Source: Prorocentrum cordatum | Lineage: Eukaryota > Sar > Dinophyceae > Prorocentrales > Prorocentraceae | NCBI GenBank assembly: GCA_963575745.1 | Contig: CAUYUJ010021026.1 | Location: 699,455-727,646, forward strand | Length of the DNA stretch: 28,192 nt | Direction of reading: 5' to 3' | In this document: positions 18,701 through 27,768 of the stretch, piece after piece | How the letters are laid out: every line of letters starts with the position of its first letter | Position numbering within the stretch: the first letter of the stretch is position 1 | The notes under the pieces: model-generated | Database searches by the model: none | What the model saw: the letters and a program-made list of their open reading frames with translations, nothing else | Told to the model about the DNA's origin: nothing | Program-made: the position numbers and the translations under genes

Positions 18701-19834
18701 GCCACCCACCGCAACTGCGGCCACCCAGTGGCGCACCTCATGGAGAGGGTTCTCGGGAGTCACGGGCCTGAGTTCCACCGTTGTCCATTCCCCGAACAGA
18801 TCCTCAGCAGCGGCGAGTACGCACGCCACGCCGTCGACGGCGCATGGCTCAGTGCACTTCTCCTTTGCCCAAGGCATGTAGAAGTCAAGGAGGTCCTTGC
18901 GGTTCTCGCCTTCCCACACGTAAGGTTGACGCCCGAACCGCAAGGCAAACAGCATGAAAGCTGAATACCCTATGTAGGAATTCTCGGACAGAATCTGCCT
19001 CAGGAGAGCCATCACGCGGTCAGGCACCGTCGCCGCCACTGCGGCCTGGATCTTTGGCGCGTCTTCCACAGGTACACCTTTCTCTGGCGCCAGGGGTGGC
19101 GCCGCGACTCGTGGCCGCAAGGCGTCGCCAACAGGCGCCGCAACTCGTGCTGCAGCCTTTGGGTCTGGGCACGGGAAGAATGCGACCTGCGTCTTCGACC
19201 AGTTCTCTGGCAGCGGCCGCGCTGGTGGCAAGCGTGCTGGAAGTGGTGTGTCTTTGTCCGCTTCCACTCCCTCAGGAGCTTCAACCGCAATTGCGGTCTC
19301 CTGCGCAGCAGGCGGGTCTGGTGTTGCGTGCACTTGAGCTGGAGGAGCTGGAGGGACTGCTGCTGCGGGTGCTTCGGGCACAGGGGCTGCTGGAGGTTTG
19401 GGTTCTGCGGGTGCTTCTGGTGCTGGAGCTGCGTGTCCTTCTTGCGCAGGAGCTGCGAGTTCTGCTGGTGTTGCTGGTGCTATGTGTGCAGGGGCCGAGG
19501 GAGCCGCAACTGCGGTGCCGCCTGGAGCCGCAACTGCGGGTGGTGGCGTCGCGCCCGGTCGCCAAGCAGACGGCCGCAAATGAAAGCGAGGCGGCTCAGC
19601 AAGGCCGTACTGCGACGCGGGCCACTTCGCTAGGCACGGAAAATCCGCACATGCGTGCACCTTTATCTTCTTGGGGCACGGAACGCCGCTACTGCGGCTC
19701 AAGATGTTGGCGAGCCCAGTGGTGCCATACTTCGTTTTCCTCGGTGCGCAGCCGCTGTCGTAATGGAGCCACTCCACCTCGAAATGCGTTCCGTCCTCCT
19801 CGCCATACCATGTCCGCCCCACGGGAACATCCAT
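15719..19834 (-). CDS. 1,371-residue DDE-transposase-like protein (DDE_1/pogo-Tc1 type core)
   Basis: ATG at 19,834, a single uninterrupted frame. Residues 85-260 are a Pro/Ala-rich linker. Residues 395-415 contain TVCDGNCGIDLM, reminiscent of the Asp-Gly-Asn-Cys motif of OTU proteases (weak). Residues 554-577 are a Cys/His-rich segment. Residues 640-760 are basic and Trp-rich, suitable for DNA binding. The DDE core follows: ILNWDQSPFH (774-783), RILMADDHSPHKADAV (900-915) and AVAQPVDTDLNQHVKRRY (935-952), matching the D, D-x-SxH and QPLD-like blocks of DDE_1 transposases, so D778, D905/D906 and D941 or D943 are candidate catalytic residues. An acidic run (1,089-1,115) and a charged coiled coil (1,180-1,270) follow. 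Most such transposases are 400-600 residues, so this one has long extra ends. About 18 palindrome copies are read through. Confidence 0.68.
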   Translation of the reverse strand: MDVPVGRTWYGEEDGTHFEVEWLHYDSGCAPRKTKYGTTGLANILSRSSGVPCPKKIKVHACADFPCLAKWPASQYGLAEPPRFHLRPSAWRPGATPPPAVAAPGGTAVAAPSAPAHIAPATPAELAAPAQEGHAAPAPEAPAEPKPPAAPVPEAPAAAVPPAPPAQVHATPDPPAAQETAIAVEAPEGVEADKDTPLPARLPPARPLPENWSKTQVAFFPCPDPKAAARVAAPVGDALRPRVAAPPLAPEKGVPVEDAPKIQAAVAATVPDRVMALLRQILSENSYIGYSAFMLFALRFGRQPYVWEGENRKDLLDFYMPWAKEKCTEPCAVDGVACVLAAAEDLFGEWTTVELRPVTPENPLHEVRHWVAAVAVGGVCSEGADALNRFYGPLGQWVLGTVCDGNCGIDLMAMMLQKPQNAETRKWLREELYDFGVRRWDEPWLHDMLVVTQELTLEEVRAYRSCGASGPAGPMVLHDSEGEGEPAEAPREASAPRPALMAALEWQTGVQDMGILLAMAEAMPEALQEEQIRAHALASARPKPEVAEQKRRVCPHMLRDRELVCKDLEAHARSCGWMGEGVLPRNSIASFCERFTWPKGMGVVQQRQAVSKWFQNWRTQGGHGTAGVHGRRRARGNQGRPNKAPWLEAALYEWWSHMRYSVDWKAVAKRTAVAEERPKMLARFSQSLLVTKAKQLVADYCVETMKRGGKPMVPQLRPRWWVKWRRSYGLSMKKPNRKYKVPKWLLQSRFETMILNVARVRAAAEELLGYDPHILNWDQSPFHHNESSSASKPTLAVKGGIVPLVEAHDDSRARWTANLTVSSDAEDIRSCGPPPAELMFKGGSVIAEGLAAHARSRGYPSWVSTATSEKGSYRADDVVSFLQRHLRAWPDDPQLRGKWRILMADDHSPHKADAVRRLAWQRGYVLIIHGGGATAVAQPVDTDLNQHVKRRYIALETKALVQQMALGKHVPQLRRSDCADLMLSVLENVQLHLDAAKGFLKVGIRAPFDKSGDLEICREAAELWEAGGLRAKVDTAVAEVREECEQKRLKWSYNDVLRLIHEYEKHDATDSVLEKLGDEALGQEPGHEEGDEEGGEEEEEEVHEEHEEDEEQEEASWAEALAEQCDAAVAAPGPQGSSVSMDCVVDAEAAEQVAVATSLAETLREAEDMLRQVGMEKLAQDCRQQRHKQKKRLRELAREDNEVLRALTAQRDHEAAVVAKKRRLALEANDRTKALHDLKKQIREAEAALRAKKEAAVAVETALANKHALAQWNPEEFKIKKNRMAALDRLARGKGVLSDEQRGEWAWFKTHWDEEMCKQHKEQWPLTFAGWLQKVANDAASGNRSALSQFVHSETVRTLGGQMALVIPALA

Positions 19835-20209
19835 GAGCGGTCGCGTGGCGAACGACTCGGGCCGGGCACTCGGCTGCGGGCTACAGAACTAGGAAGAGGG
19901 AGGGGAGGAGGGAGGAGCAACTGAAGACGATGCGGAGGGGCGAAGAAGGAGGTACATTTCAACAACGCCCGCGCGGAAGCCCCAATCATCGCGCGCACAG
20001 GGTTTCGATGCTTCACTCCATGCTTCTCTAAGAAAAACGCTCGCCCACACAAGTTGGCGCACTAAGGCGTGCACCCGTGGAACACCCTAAACCTTCCGCC
20101 TGCCTCCTCACACCGCCTCGCCCTCCGCGTGTTCACGCGCACCCAGCCACCCCGCAACTGCGGGCACTCAGTAGCCCCACCGCAACTGCGGCCCATACGG
20201 CTTCGGGCC
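19835..20209. other. Intergenic region with two palindrome copies
   Basis: The 375-bp spacer upstream of the transposase-like gene and downstream of the next gene contains palindromes at 20,152 and 20,180 and a GAGG-rich patch at 19,890-19,915. No promoter motif stands out. Confidence 0.5.
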
Positions 20210-21207
20210 TCAGTCGAACAGACTGGGGATTTGGAGCTCGAGGTAATCCAGAGCCGCTTGCTTGCGCTGGTGCTGCGTCATGCCCTCCCACTCGTAGTCG
20301 TAGCCCTTCACCGACTGCGCCGACTGCCACTTCTTCTTTGTAAGTTTCTTCACATCCATCTCGATCCTTTTGCCCTTGTTGGCACACTCTCGCGTGATGG
20401 TCGCGACCCAAGCGCCCTTGAAGTCCCAAACGACGGTGAAGCCAGAGCCGCTCCCCTGCGCCACGGGGGGTCGACCTCCTTTTGCTTCGCCAGCGGGGTG
20501 GCAGGGTCAACCGCCGTTGCCCAGTCCCTGTCCGCCACTGCGGCCTCGTCCTTGTCGCCGTCGTCGATGTCGGGGACACCGCCGAGGCTCACGTCGTCCA
20601 CGATCATGTCGATCAGCCACCCAAGGTCTGCAGCGTCCAGCCACAACGTCCTCCGCTTGAAGCTGGCCACCCGCACGTTTCGAACGGCCGTGTCGTGCGG
20701 AAACTTCATGGGGCTCTTTGCGGGCATCTGTACGGAGTGCACAGTGGCTATGGCCGACTCCACGGCCTCGCCCCTGGGCAGGCCAGTAGTCGCCGCACGC
20801 GTTCCAGTCTTCTGCTTCTTGGCGCTGGTCGGGGTCGCTGCCTGCTTCTTCGTGGCGTCCGTGGAGCTGACCAGGGCCGACATGGGGTCATCTGCTTCGT
20901 CCCCCGCGTCGCCGTCGCTCTCCTCGTCCGCAACTGCGGCGCCGCCCTGCTTCGCGAGTTCTTTCTTCAGCGCGTCCCAGGCCTTGGAGGCCTTCAAGGC
21001 CCCTGCGGTCGGTTTACCTTTGGCGCACACCTTGAGCAGCCAAGCCTTTTGCATGTTCACGTGCACGAAGCTTATCTCTCCGAGGGGCCCTGCGTGGAGC
21101 ACCTTGACATCCTTTTCGGGGATGGGGGTGGTCTGCGCAAGCCAACCTCCACGGATGCACAAGACCTTCTCAACGCACACAGGGCTCCATTCGCTCGAAC
21201 TCGGCAT
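20210..21207 (-). CDS. Unrecognised protein, about 333 residues, one apparent frameshift
   Basis: The first ATG (21,207-21,205) begins MPSSSEWSPVCVEKVLC; the frame is open further upstream through Ala-rich sequence. It contains an acidic Ser/Asp stretch at about 90-115, a Lys-rich basic patch (TSAKKQKTGTRAA) and KRRTLWLDAADLGWLIDMIV. At the six-C run 20,465-20,470 the frame runs off into unnatural sequence. Adding one base there continues as VAQGSGSGFTVVWDFKG and ends IPSLFD at a TAG at 20,210. The downstream part has ordinary composition (aromatic residues and Lys/Glu helices), so I believe it is the true C-terminus. Function is unknown. Palindrome copies at 20,531 and 20,928 both read as Ala-Val-Ala. 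Confidence 0.55.
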
Positions 21208-21819
21208 GTGTGCTACTGCGCTGGACACAGCCGCAACTGCGGGCAAGGCGGAGGTGCGGGCAGTGGGGCCGCGCGCGGTTGAGCCAGATGGCGAGACGAA
21301 CGCCTCCCTGGAGGGCCTCCCTCGGTCCCTGCGATCCTCGCGCCTCCCTGGAGGGCCTCCGCCCTCAGCCCAGGGCCCTCCAGGCCCTCCAGGGCCTCCA
21401 GGGAGGCCCTCCAGGGCCTCCAGGGCCTCCAGGGAGGCCCTCCAGGGCCTCCAGGGCCCTCCAGGCCCTCCAGGGCGGAGGCCCTCCAGGGCCTCCAGGG
21501 AGGGAGGGAGGGAGTGAGGAAATGAGTAGTTTCGGCTTCCAACTTGGGAGGAAGGGGAGAAAGGAGGAGGAGAAAGGGAGGAAGTGGAGGAAGGGCGAGG
21601 GAGGAGAGGGAGAAGGGAGGGAGGAGGTCCGTTTCGAACCTCCGTGCTCGATCGTCAGCGGTCCGCTACTGCGGCATCAGCTAACAGAAGCCGTGACACT
21701 GCAAACTACACGAGCGCTCCGCAACAGCGGTCACGCGTGCGCCCCCCCCTTCGGCCTGTTGCCCGCAACTGCGGTCACGCGAGCAAGCCGCCCTGACTGC
21801 CGCCACTGCGGCTTCTTAA
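21208..21819. other. Intergenic region with GGCCCTCCAGG array and four palindromes
   Basis: Positions 21,300-21,510 are a tandem array of GGCCCTCCAGG and GGCCTCCAGG units with internal self-complementarity. Positions 21,510-21,625 are GGA-rich. Palindromes lie at 21,231, 21,663, 21,763 and 21,800, with an eroded copy at 21,719. The 21,719 and 21,763 copies share the following TCACGCG, suggesting local duplication. Confidence 0.75.
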
Positions 21820-24267
21820 TTAGAGCGACATCTTCCCGCTTTCGTCGAACCCTTTCTTCGATTTCTTCGGCGCGGGCTGGCCCGAAAGCTTCCCTTTGGC
21901 CCTCTTGGCCGCGTCCGTCTTCCACGTCTCCTCGGCCGCCTTCTTCTTCGGTGCGGTTTTGGGTCTCGCCTCCCACAGGAGCTCTTCTCCTTTCTTCACG
22001 GCCGTGGTATTCACCAGCACAGGGACATTCACGGCGAGCACGACCCCGCCTGTCCCAGGCACGCACACCGCCAATTCTTTCGTCTCCAGCTCCATGTTGA
22101 TGCTCGCAACTGCGCTTTCATTACGGCTGTTTCTCTGCTGGATCTCCTGTTCCGTGACTCTGTTGACTGCCCAGAAGACGTGCATTGTCTCTTGCGCATC
22201 CCCCTTCCATGCTCTCAACCGCACATCGTGGTCAGCCACGTCGGCGGGCGTCTTGTCCGCAGGCGGCTTGAACTCGGGGTGCAAGTAGAAGGTCGTGGGC
22301 GTGGCCCCCTTTGGATCTCCTTTCACCCAGACTTGCACGGCCACCCTCTCGGGGTGCGTGCTTGCGGCGTGCACCTTGGATGCCTTTGGGACGCACGGCC
22401 ACAACTCGATGCATTTTTCGTCGTTTGCAGCGGTTGCCTTGACGGTGCGTTTCTCTGTGTCAGCGTCTTGCAACACCTCCACTTGCGCTTCCGCAACTGC
22501 GGACAAGTGGCGCGCCCAAAGGCACAGCAACACTGCGCTGACCAAAGCAGGCTCCCGCCCCAGCTCCTTCGCTGCCGCTGAACGCCTCCATTCGGCGATT
22601 GGCAAAGGGAAGGATCCGCGTGGAATGGCCGTCGTGTCCCTGCTGCGCCGGTGGTTCGTTGGTAATTGCGTCGTGGGGTCAAAGGAAATGACCGTCGGCA
22701 TCAACTCGTGCCCCTCTGCGGAAGCCTTTGTCTTCCCCGCCACTGCGGGCTCATTCGGTTCTGGGCGCGGCAACGCGTTGAAATCGAACAAATCGGGCTT
22801 CCCGCCTCCGACTCCCACTTCGCCGAGGGCCTTCTCAAGGGCGTCCCGATTGGACTTCGGCTCCACCTTCCCCGTGGCCTCCGCGCAAGCGCGGAGGAGC
22901 GCCTGACGATGACCTGGGATACTTCGTTCCTTGACGTGGGTGTCCTTCAGGTACTGCATGAAGCCGTCTGCGGTCAGTAAGCACAGGTTCGCCTTGAACT
23001 CGATCGCCTTCTCAGGGCCCATGCCGTCGATGGCCTTGCTCAGCGTGAACAAGTACAAACGGAGAGCCGAGTTCATGTCGATGAGTAAGTCTCGGAACTC
23101 CTTCTTCTTCCACGATTGTTCTGGGTCAGGGCACCACACAGGAGTGTCAACGCCCCTCTTCCTCGCAGGCGCGTTCCTGTAGCATCGCATCACCACGGCA
23201 ACCTTGACCCTCGGCACTTCGTCGGGAAGCTCGCTGGCTGCCCCGAAGGCACCGAGCCGAAGGGCCCTTCTCCTGGAGTTCACGTAGACCTCGCAGAACT
23301 GGAGCAGCAAGGGGATGAACTGCGCTTTCGTGCTCCCGAGCCCACCAACGAACGAGAACAGCTCAATGAAGTCTGGGTCCTGAACGACTCGATCGAGTTC
23401 GTGCATGACGGAGAGCTTGACCTTGTCAAAGGCAACCTGATCCGCAACTGCGGCGAGCAGCTCCGCGTCAACAGCCTTGCACAGAACACGGAGCGCGGTG
23501 AGTTCAGTCGTTCGCAACGCAAAATCGGCTCCTTTATTGAGGGACTGGCTGATGAGCGAAGCACCAGTGGTTCCTCGTCCATGATTTTCCAGCTAAGCAC
23601 TTCCATGAGCATACCCCCCTGCACGAGTTTCTTAGCGACAGGGTCATGTTCCGCCACTGCGGCCATGTCGAGATTGCCGTCCTATCGAGCACGCGCTTCA
23701 GCCTCGCGCTCTCGTCCTCCGTGAACTCCATGCCTTGGGGGATGGGCCACTTGGCTCCCAGGGCGCACGCCCGCAACACGAGGCACAAGTGGGAGTGCGA
23801 ACACGTCCCATACGCAACGTCTGTTCCTCAACTGCGGTCGAAGCACGCAGCGAGGTGGCCGGTCGCTTTTTCCAGATTGTACTCTGTGTACGTCTGGAAC
23901 TTCGGGTCCTCCTTTTTTCTCAGCACAGCTCTTGTGCTGGGTACATCTGAACGCAGACACCTTCGTGGTCAGCTTCGGCTTGCGTGAATCCAGCCAGGAA
24001 GATTTTCACAGCGAGTTCCCGAACCCTTTCCTGCTGAGGGTAGTGCCCGCCTCGGTTGCCCGTGTGCGGGGCGAGCATGAGCACAGGGAGGCGCACCTTG
24101 GCCCCTGTCCTGAATCTAGACCTCAAGGCGTTGGCCCTCTGAAAGATCCCTTGCGTTCCGCCTGGAACTGCGGCTGTCTCGTCCGCCACTGCGGCTTTCT
24201 TGTCCGCCACTGCGGCATTATCTGTGCCGACGCTGTCGATCATATCTGCGCCGACGCTGTCCGCCAC
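21820..24267 (-). pseudogene. Unrecognised large protein gene with a broken 5' part
   Basis: The 3' part (23,517-21,820, about 565 codons, stop TAA) is one clean frame of ordinary protein and ends in a Lys-rich tail (APKKSKKGFDESGKM). Upstream, protein-like sequence continues in different frames: ISELRAAVADSVGADMIDS to VCVQMYPAQE (24,290-23,925), then KEDPKFQTYTEYNLEKATG and MEFTEDESARLKRVLD (23,915-23,690), then NLDMAAVAEHDPVAKKLVQ (23,680-23,570), then SLISQSLNKGADFALRTTE, which joins the long frame. Each of the three junctions would be closed by one added base. A TGA lies at 23,828-23,830 inside a mutated palindrome copy. No gap is long enough for an intron. I do not recognise the family. 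Either this is a decayed copy or the assembly has missing bases and one true nonsense change. Confidence 0.5.
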
Positions 24268-24484
24268 TGCGGCCCGGAGCTCCGATATGGCGGACTATGG
24301 CACGACGTCCGTCGCTCAGGGTGGAGGCGTGTGTGCCAGGAGCCCAACGACCTGCTGAGCCGAATGCCTGCGGACGACTGAAGGCTCAGTTTTAATCCAA
24401 AATATCGGGCGAGAGCTTGGGGGGGGGCGCAGGCTGGAGGAGGGAGGGGGGTGCAAGCTGGAGGAGGACGAGGAGGGGAAAAAA

Positions 24485-24516
<32 letters not shown>

Positions 24517-24518
24517 AG

Positions 24519-24578
<60 letters not shown>

Positions 24579-25278
24579 AAAAAAAAAAAAAAAGAAAAAA
24601 AGGAAAAAAAAAAAAAAAAAAAAAAAAAAACAAAAAAAAAAAAGAAAACAAAGGGAAGGAGAGCTAGGACGGAGGTGGCGGGGGGACGCGGCCTGGAGGA
24701 GGACGAGGAGGGAGGAGGGAGGAGGGAGGAGGGAGGAGGGAGGAGGGAGGAGGGACGACGACGACGACGACTGCTGACGACAGACGACAGACTTGACGAC
24801 GACGACGACCGACGACGACTGCTGACGACTGACGACAGACGCGACGACGACGACGGCAGCGACGACGACGAGGACGGACGACGACGATGATGATGACCCA
24901 GCGCGCGCACACTTATTGCAAACTGCGGCTTCGCAACCGCGTGCTCTCCTATTATACGCAACCGCAACTGCGGCTTCGCAACCGCAACCCCGCACCTGCG
25001 GGCTATCCTACAGACCTGACCCCATGCCCCATCGCTATGGGATGCACTAAACGCAGGCAGCAAAAAAAAAAACAAAAGAAGGCAAAGCAAACACATAAAA
25101 AATCAAACAAAGCAAAAAAGCAGGCAAAAACACAGGGTCACACAGCACACAAAAAGCAACACACACGCGCGCAAAGCAGAAATAAAACAAAGCAAGCAAA
25201 CAAAACGCGCCCGAAAAGCGGGCCGCCCAGTAGTGCCGAGCTCTGTTCCGCAACTGCGGCTCCTCGGTCTTGCCGCAC
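24268..25278. other. Low-complexity spacer between two minus-strand genes
   Basis: From left to right: a G-rich stretch, an interrupted poly-A tract (24,479-24,650), GGGAGGA repeats (24,700-24,755), GAC repeats (24,756-24,895), a duplicated segment ending CTGCGGCTTCGCAACCGC (24,923-24,940 and 24,967-24,984), and A-rich sequence (25,050-25,205) with AAAACAAA words. One palindrome lies at 24,962 and one at 25,248. Frames crossing it encode only Lys/Glu or Phe/Ser runs, so no gene is called. Confidence 0.7.
24479..24650. repeat. Interrupted poly-A tract
   Basis: About 170 bp of A with single G (and later one C) interruptions spaced 10-35 bases apart. It lies on the strand opposite the coding sense, so it is not the poly-A tail of a neighbouring minus-strand transcript. 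It could mark an old plus-strand retroposed tail or simple slippage. Confidence 0.85.
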
Positions 25279-27103
25279 TCACCGCTCGTCCGCAACTGCG
25301 GCAGATCGCGCCTCTTCGTGCTTCCGCTTGCTCGCCCGACTCTGGCGTCCGTGGCCGACGACGACGACGTTTTGGTGGATGCCCTCGCACCAGTGCGTGC
25401 TGAAGGTCTTCTCGTTGAGCTCCTTCTGAATGACCTTGCCGATTGGGGGCAGCGCTGCCAAGCCGAGCTTTTCTCTGACTCCGCTACTGCGGTCAGGGTC
25501 ATCCTCCCACTTGGGCATGTTCTTCGCTGGGACCCAGCGCCGAGAGATGATGGAGTCGCTTGTTCGATGCATCCAATCAGGGAGCCACTGGGGATCGTTC
25601 TTCGACGGCCTCCCTGCAGAATCCGCGCTGTAGTCCGCAATGCGCACGTCGCACGGGCCAATGGGGAGGACGTAATTCGGATGCATGACGCGTGTGCCCT
25701 CCACCAGGCCTCCGAACAGGGCGGGTCCAGCCCTGAGCACCACCCCCATCGGGCAGGTGTAGCTGGCTCCGCAACTGCGGCCAAATGCTTGGAGCTGCTC
25801 AGGCGGGATGTCAAACAGGCCGCACAAGAACCGCACATCATTTTTATGGATGGAAGCAACCGCGTCCTTGAAGAAACTTGGATGCCACGCGGTTTGTTCT
25901 GATTGCGTGATCTTCTGTTGGAGACGTTCGGTGACTGCGTGTCTGGACACGACGGCAAAACGGATCACCGCGGCAGGATTCATGTCGGAGCCCTTCAGGC
26001 GAAAGCGCAGGATCGTGACGGCGTGGTGGCCCCAACAACATGACCCGCAACTGCGGTCTCTGCGATGATGTGCGGGCGCACGAGCACCACGCCCGTGTCT
26101 CTGAACAGGCCAACCGTCGTCCAGTAAGGCTCCGCGGTGTTGTTTTTCAAAGTGACAGCGTCTTCGACTGCAGTCCTGAGTCCAACGGGAACGTCGTAGC
26201 TGCAAGCGCCTTCGACGTTCCCCGTGCGGAACAGCTCGGGGTCCCATACGACGAAGACGACCGCCGCAGTTTGGTGCAAGATGCACCTGAAGACATCTTC
26301 CTTTGTTGCCACCTTCGTGATGACCACCACGTTGAACACCACAGCGATGGTGGACGGAACCCGATTGCCGTCTGCTGTACGAAGGAATCCTTCGTTCCAC
26401 TTGGGGCGTTCCCCAACGTAGTTTATCCCTGGAGGGGACCTGGTCCGCTGCTTCTTCCGCGGTGCTCCCGCATCTTCCCGCAACTGCGGTTCCGACGGAG
26501 GCCCCGCGCGACCCCGCGACTGAGGTTCTGACAGCGGCGAGCCTTCCGTGGGAGGCGGCCTTTTCCTCGGCCGCGAATCGGCCGAGGCGATTGTCTCGGC
26601 GGCTTTCTCCTGGGAGGCGGCCTCGTCTTCGGGTTGGGCGCCTCGTTTGGACTCGGCTGCGAGCAGCACGGCCGAGGGCGCGCTGCTCCCCGATGAGCCG
26701 CGCGCGGCACCTGGCTCGCCGGCCACCCCCGCAACTGCGGTCTCGGTGGCGGCTCCCGTCACTGCTGGTTGGTCCTGCTGCTTCGTCGGCGTCTGCGCCC
26801 GAGGCCCCATTTTGCCTTGGGGGTCAAGTGCGCCCTGCGCAACTGCGCCTCTTCGCGCCTCCCACCAGCAGAGCTCCCACTCGCAGCGCTTATCGGCGGC
26901 GGCGGCCGATATTCCCGCGAGGAGCTAGACGACTGCGGGGAGGACTCGCGCGGCGGTCGCTCGGGGCTTCCGCAACTGCGGTCCTCCGTCGGCTCCGCGA
27001 CTGCGGCATCCGCGGCAGCCCCTTGCAGGCCGAACCTTTCCCGCAGTTGCTGCTTCAGCTCGGCGAACCGCTTGTCGACCTCGGCTTTGCGACCTGGGTC
27101 CAT
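25279..27103 (-). CDS. Unrecognised protein, about 610 residues, two apparent frameshifts
   Basis: The ATG at 27,103-27,101 begins MDPGRKAEVDKRFAELKQQL, a likely short coiled coil, followed by Ser/Pro/Ala-rich linker sequence. The frame changes at about 26,850-26,870 (a GGG run) and continues as DPQGKMGPRAQTPTKQQDQ, then a more ordered region with NYVGERPKWNEGFLRT, AVVFNVVVITKVATKEDV and WTTVGLFRDTGVVLVRPHI. It changes again at a four-G run (26,029-26,032) and continues as HHAVTILRFRLKGSDM, then LQAFGRSCGASYTCPMGVV and a basic end KRKHEEARSAAVADER with TGA at 25,279. One added base closes each break. The pattern of hydrophobic strands suggests a folded domain that I do not recognise. Nine or so palindromes lie within it. 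Confidence 0.55.
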
Positions 27104-27768
27104 GGCGCGGCCGCGCGCGGCCCCCGTCCGACGGGGGAACCGCGGCCGGCTTGGGAGAGGAAGGGCAACGAGGGAGACGGCGGGGATGAGGACGAGGAAG
27201 GCGAAGAGGAGGATGGAGAGGACGCGACGGAAGAGGATGGCGCGAAGAGCTCAGACGAGGGTGAAAGGAGCAAGGGTACTGCGACGAGGATGACGGGGCA
27301 GAAACGGAGGAGGAGGAATCAACAAAGTCCGCAACTGCGGCCCTCGGGGGGGACTGCGACGAGGACGACGGGAAATGACTCGGCCAACGGAGGCGGGCTA
27401 CGGCCAACGGAAGGAACTGCGACGAGGAGGAAAGGCGGAGGGATGAGACTGCGACGAGGACGACGGGGAAGGGGCGACGAGGACGACGAACAACTGCGGA
27501 TCCATCTGTTTAAGTACCTGTCTCCGCAACTGCGGCCGCGCTAATTAACGTCACGAGTGCTTCAACGGAGGTGATGCGCGCCCGAAGCACCTAATTACAG
27601 CGGTCAGTTGTGGGAGCGCCGCAACTGCGGCCAAGCTGTATGAAGTCGCTAGAAGGCAGCGCCGCAACTGCGGCCGAAAGCGCGCATAGTGAGTCAAACG
27701 AGCGCGGCGTCACGCGATCGGTCCCCGCAACTGCGGTTCCATGGCTGCGCAATCCCGCAACTGCGGTG
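27104..27768. other. Intergenic region with palindrome cluster and 20-bp repeats
   Basis: Four copies of a 15-20-bp repeat (consensus ACTGCGACGAGGACGACGGG) occur at 27,278, 27,353, 27,416 and 27,448. Their first six bases equal the right half of the palindrome. CGGCCAACGGA occurs twice (27,381 and 27,401). Palindromes lie at 27,329, 27,524, 27,619, 27,662, 27,725 and 27,755, about the densest non-coding cluster in the window. It sits directly upstream of the 27,103 start. Confidence 0.7.

Noticed and set aside
21625-21660. GGAGGTCCGTTTCGAACCTCC stem-loop resembling a T-arm.
   Set aside because: Loop length is wrong and no cloverleaf partner sequence is present.
24240-25096. Phe-rich and Lys-rich frames across the poly-A tract.
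   Set aside because: Pure low-complexity translation of A/T homopolymer and GGA/GAC repeats.
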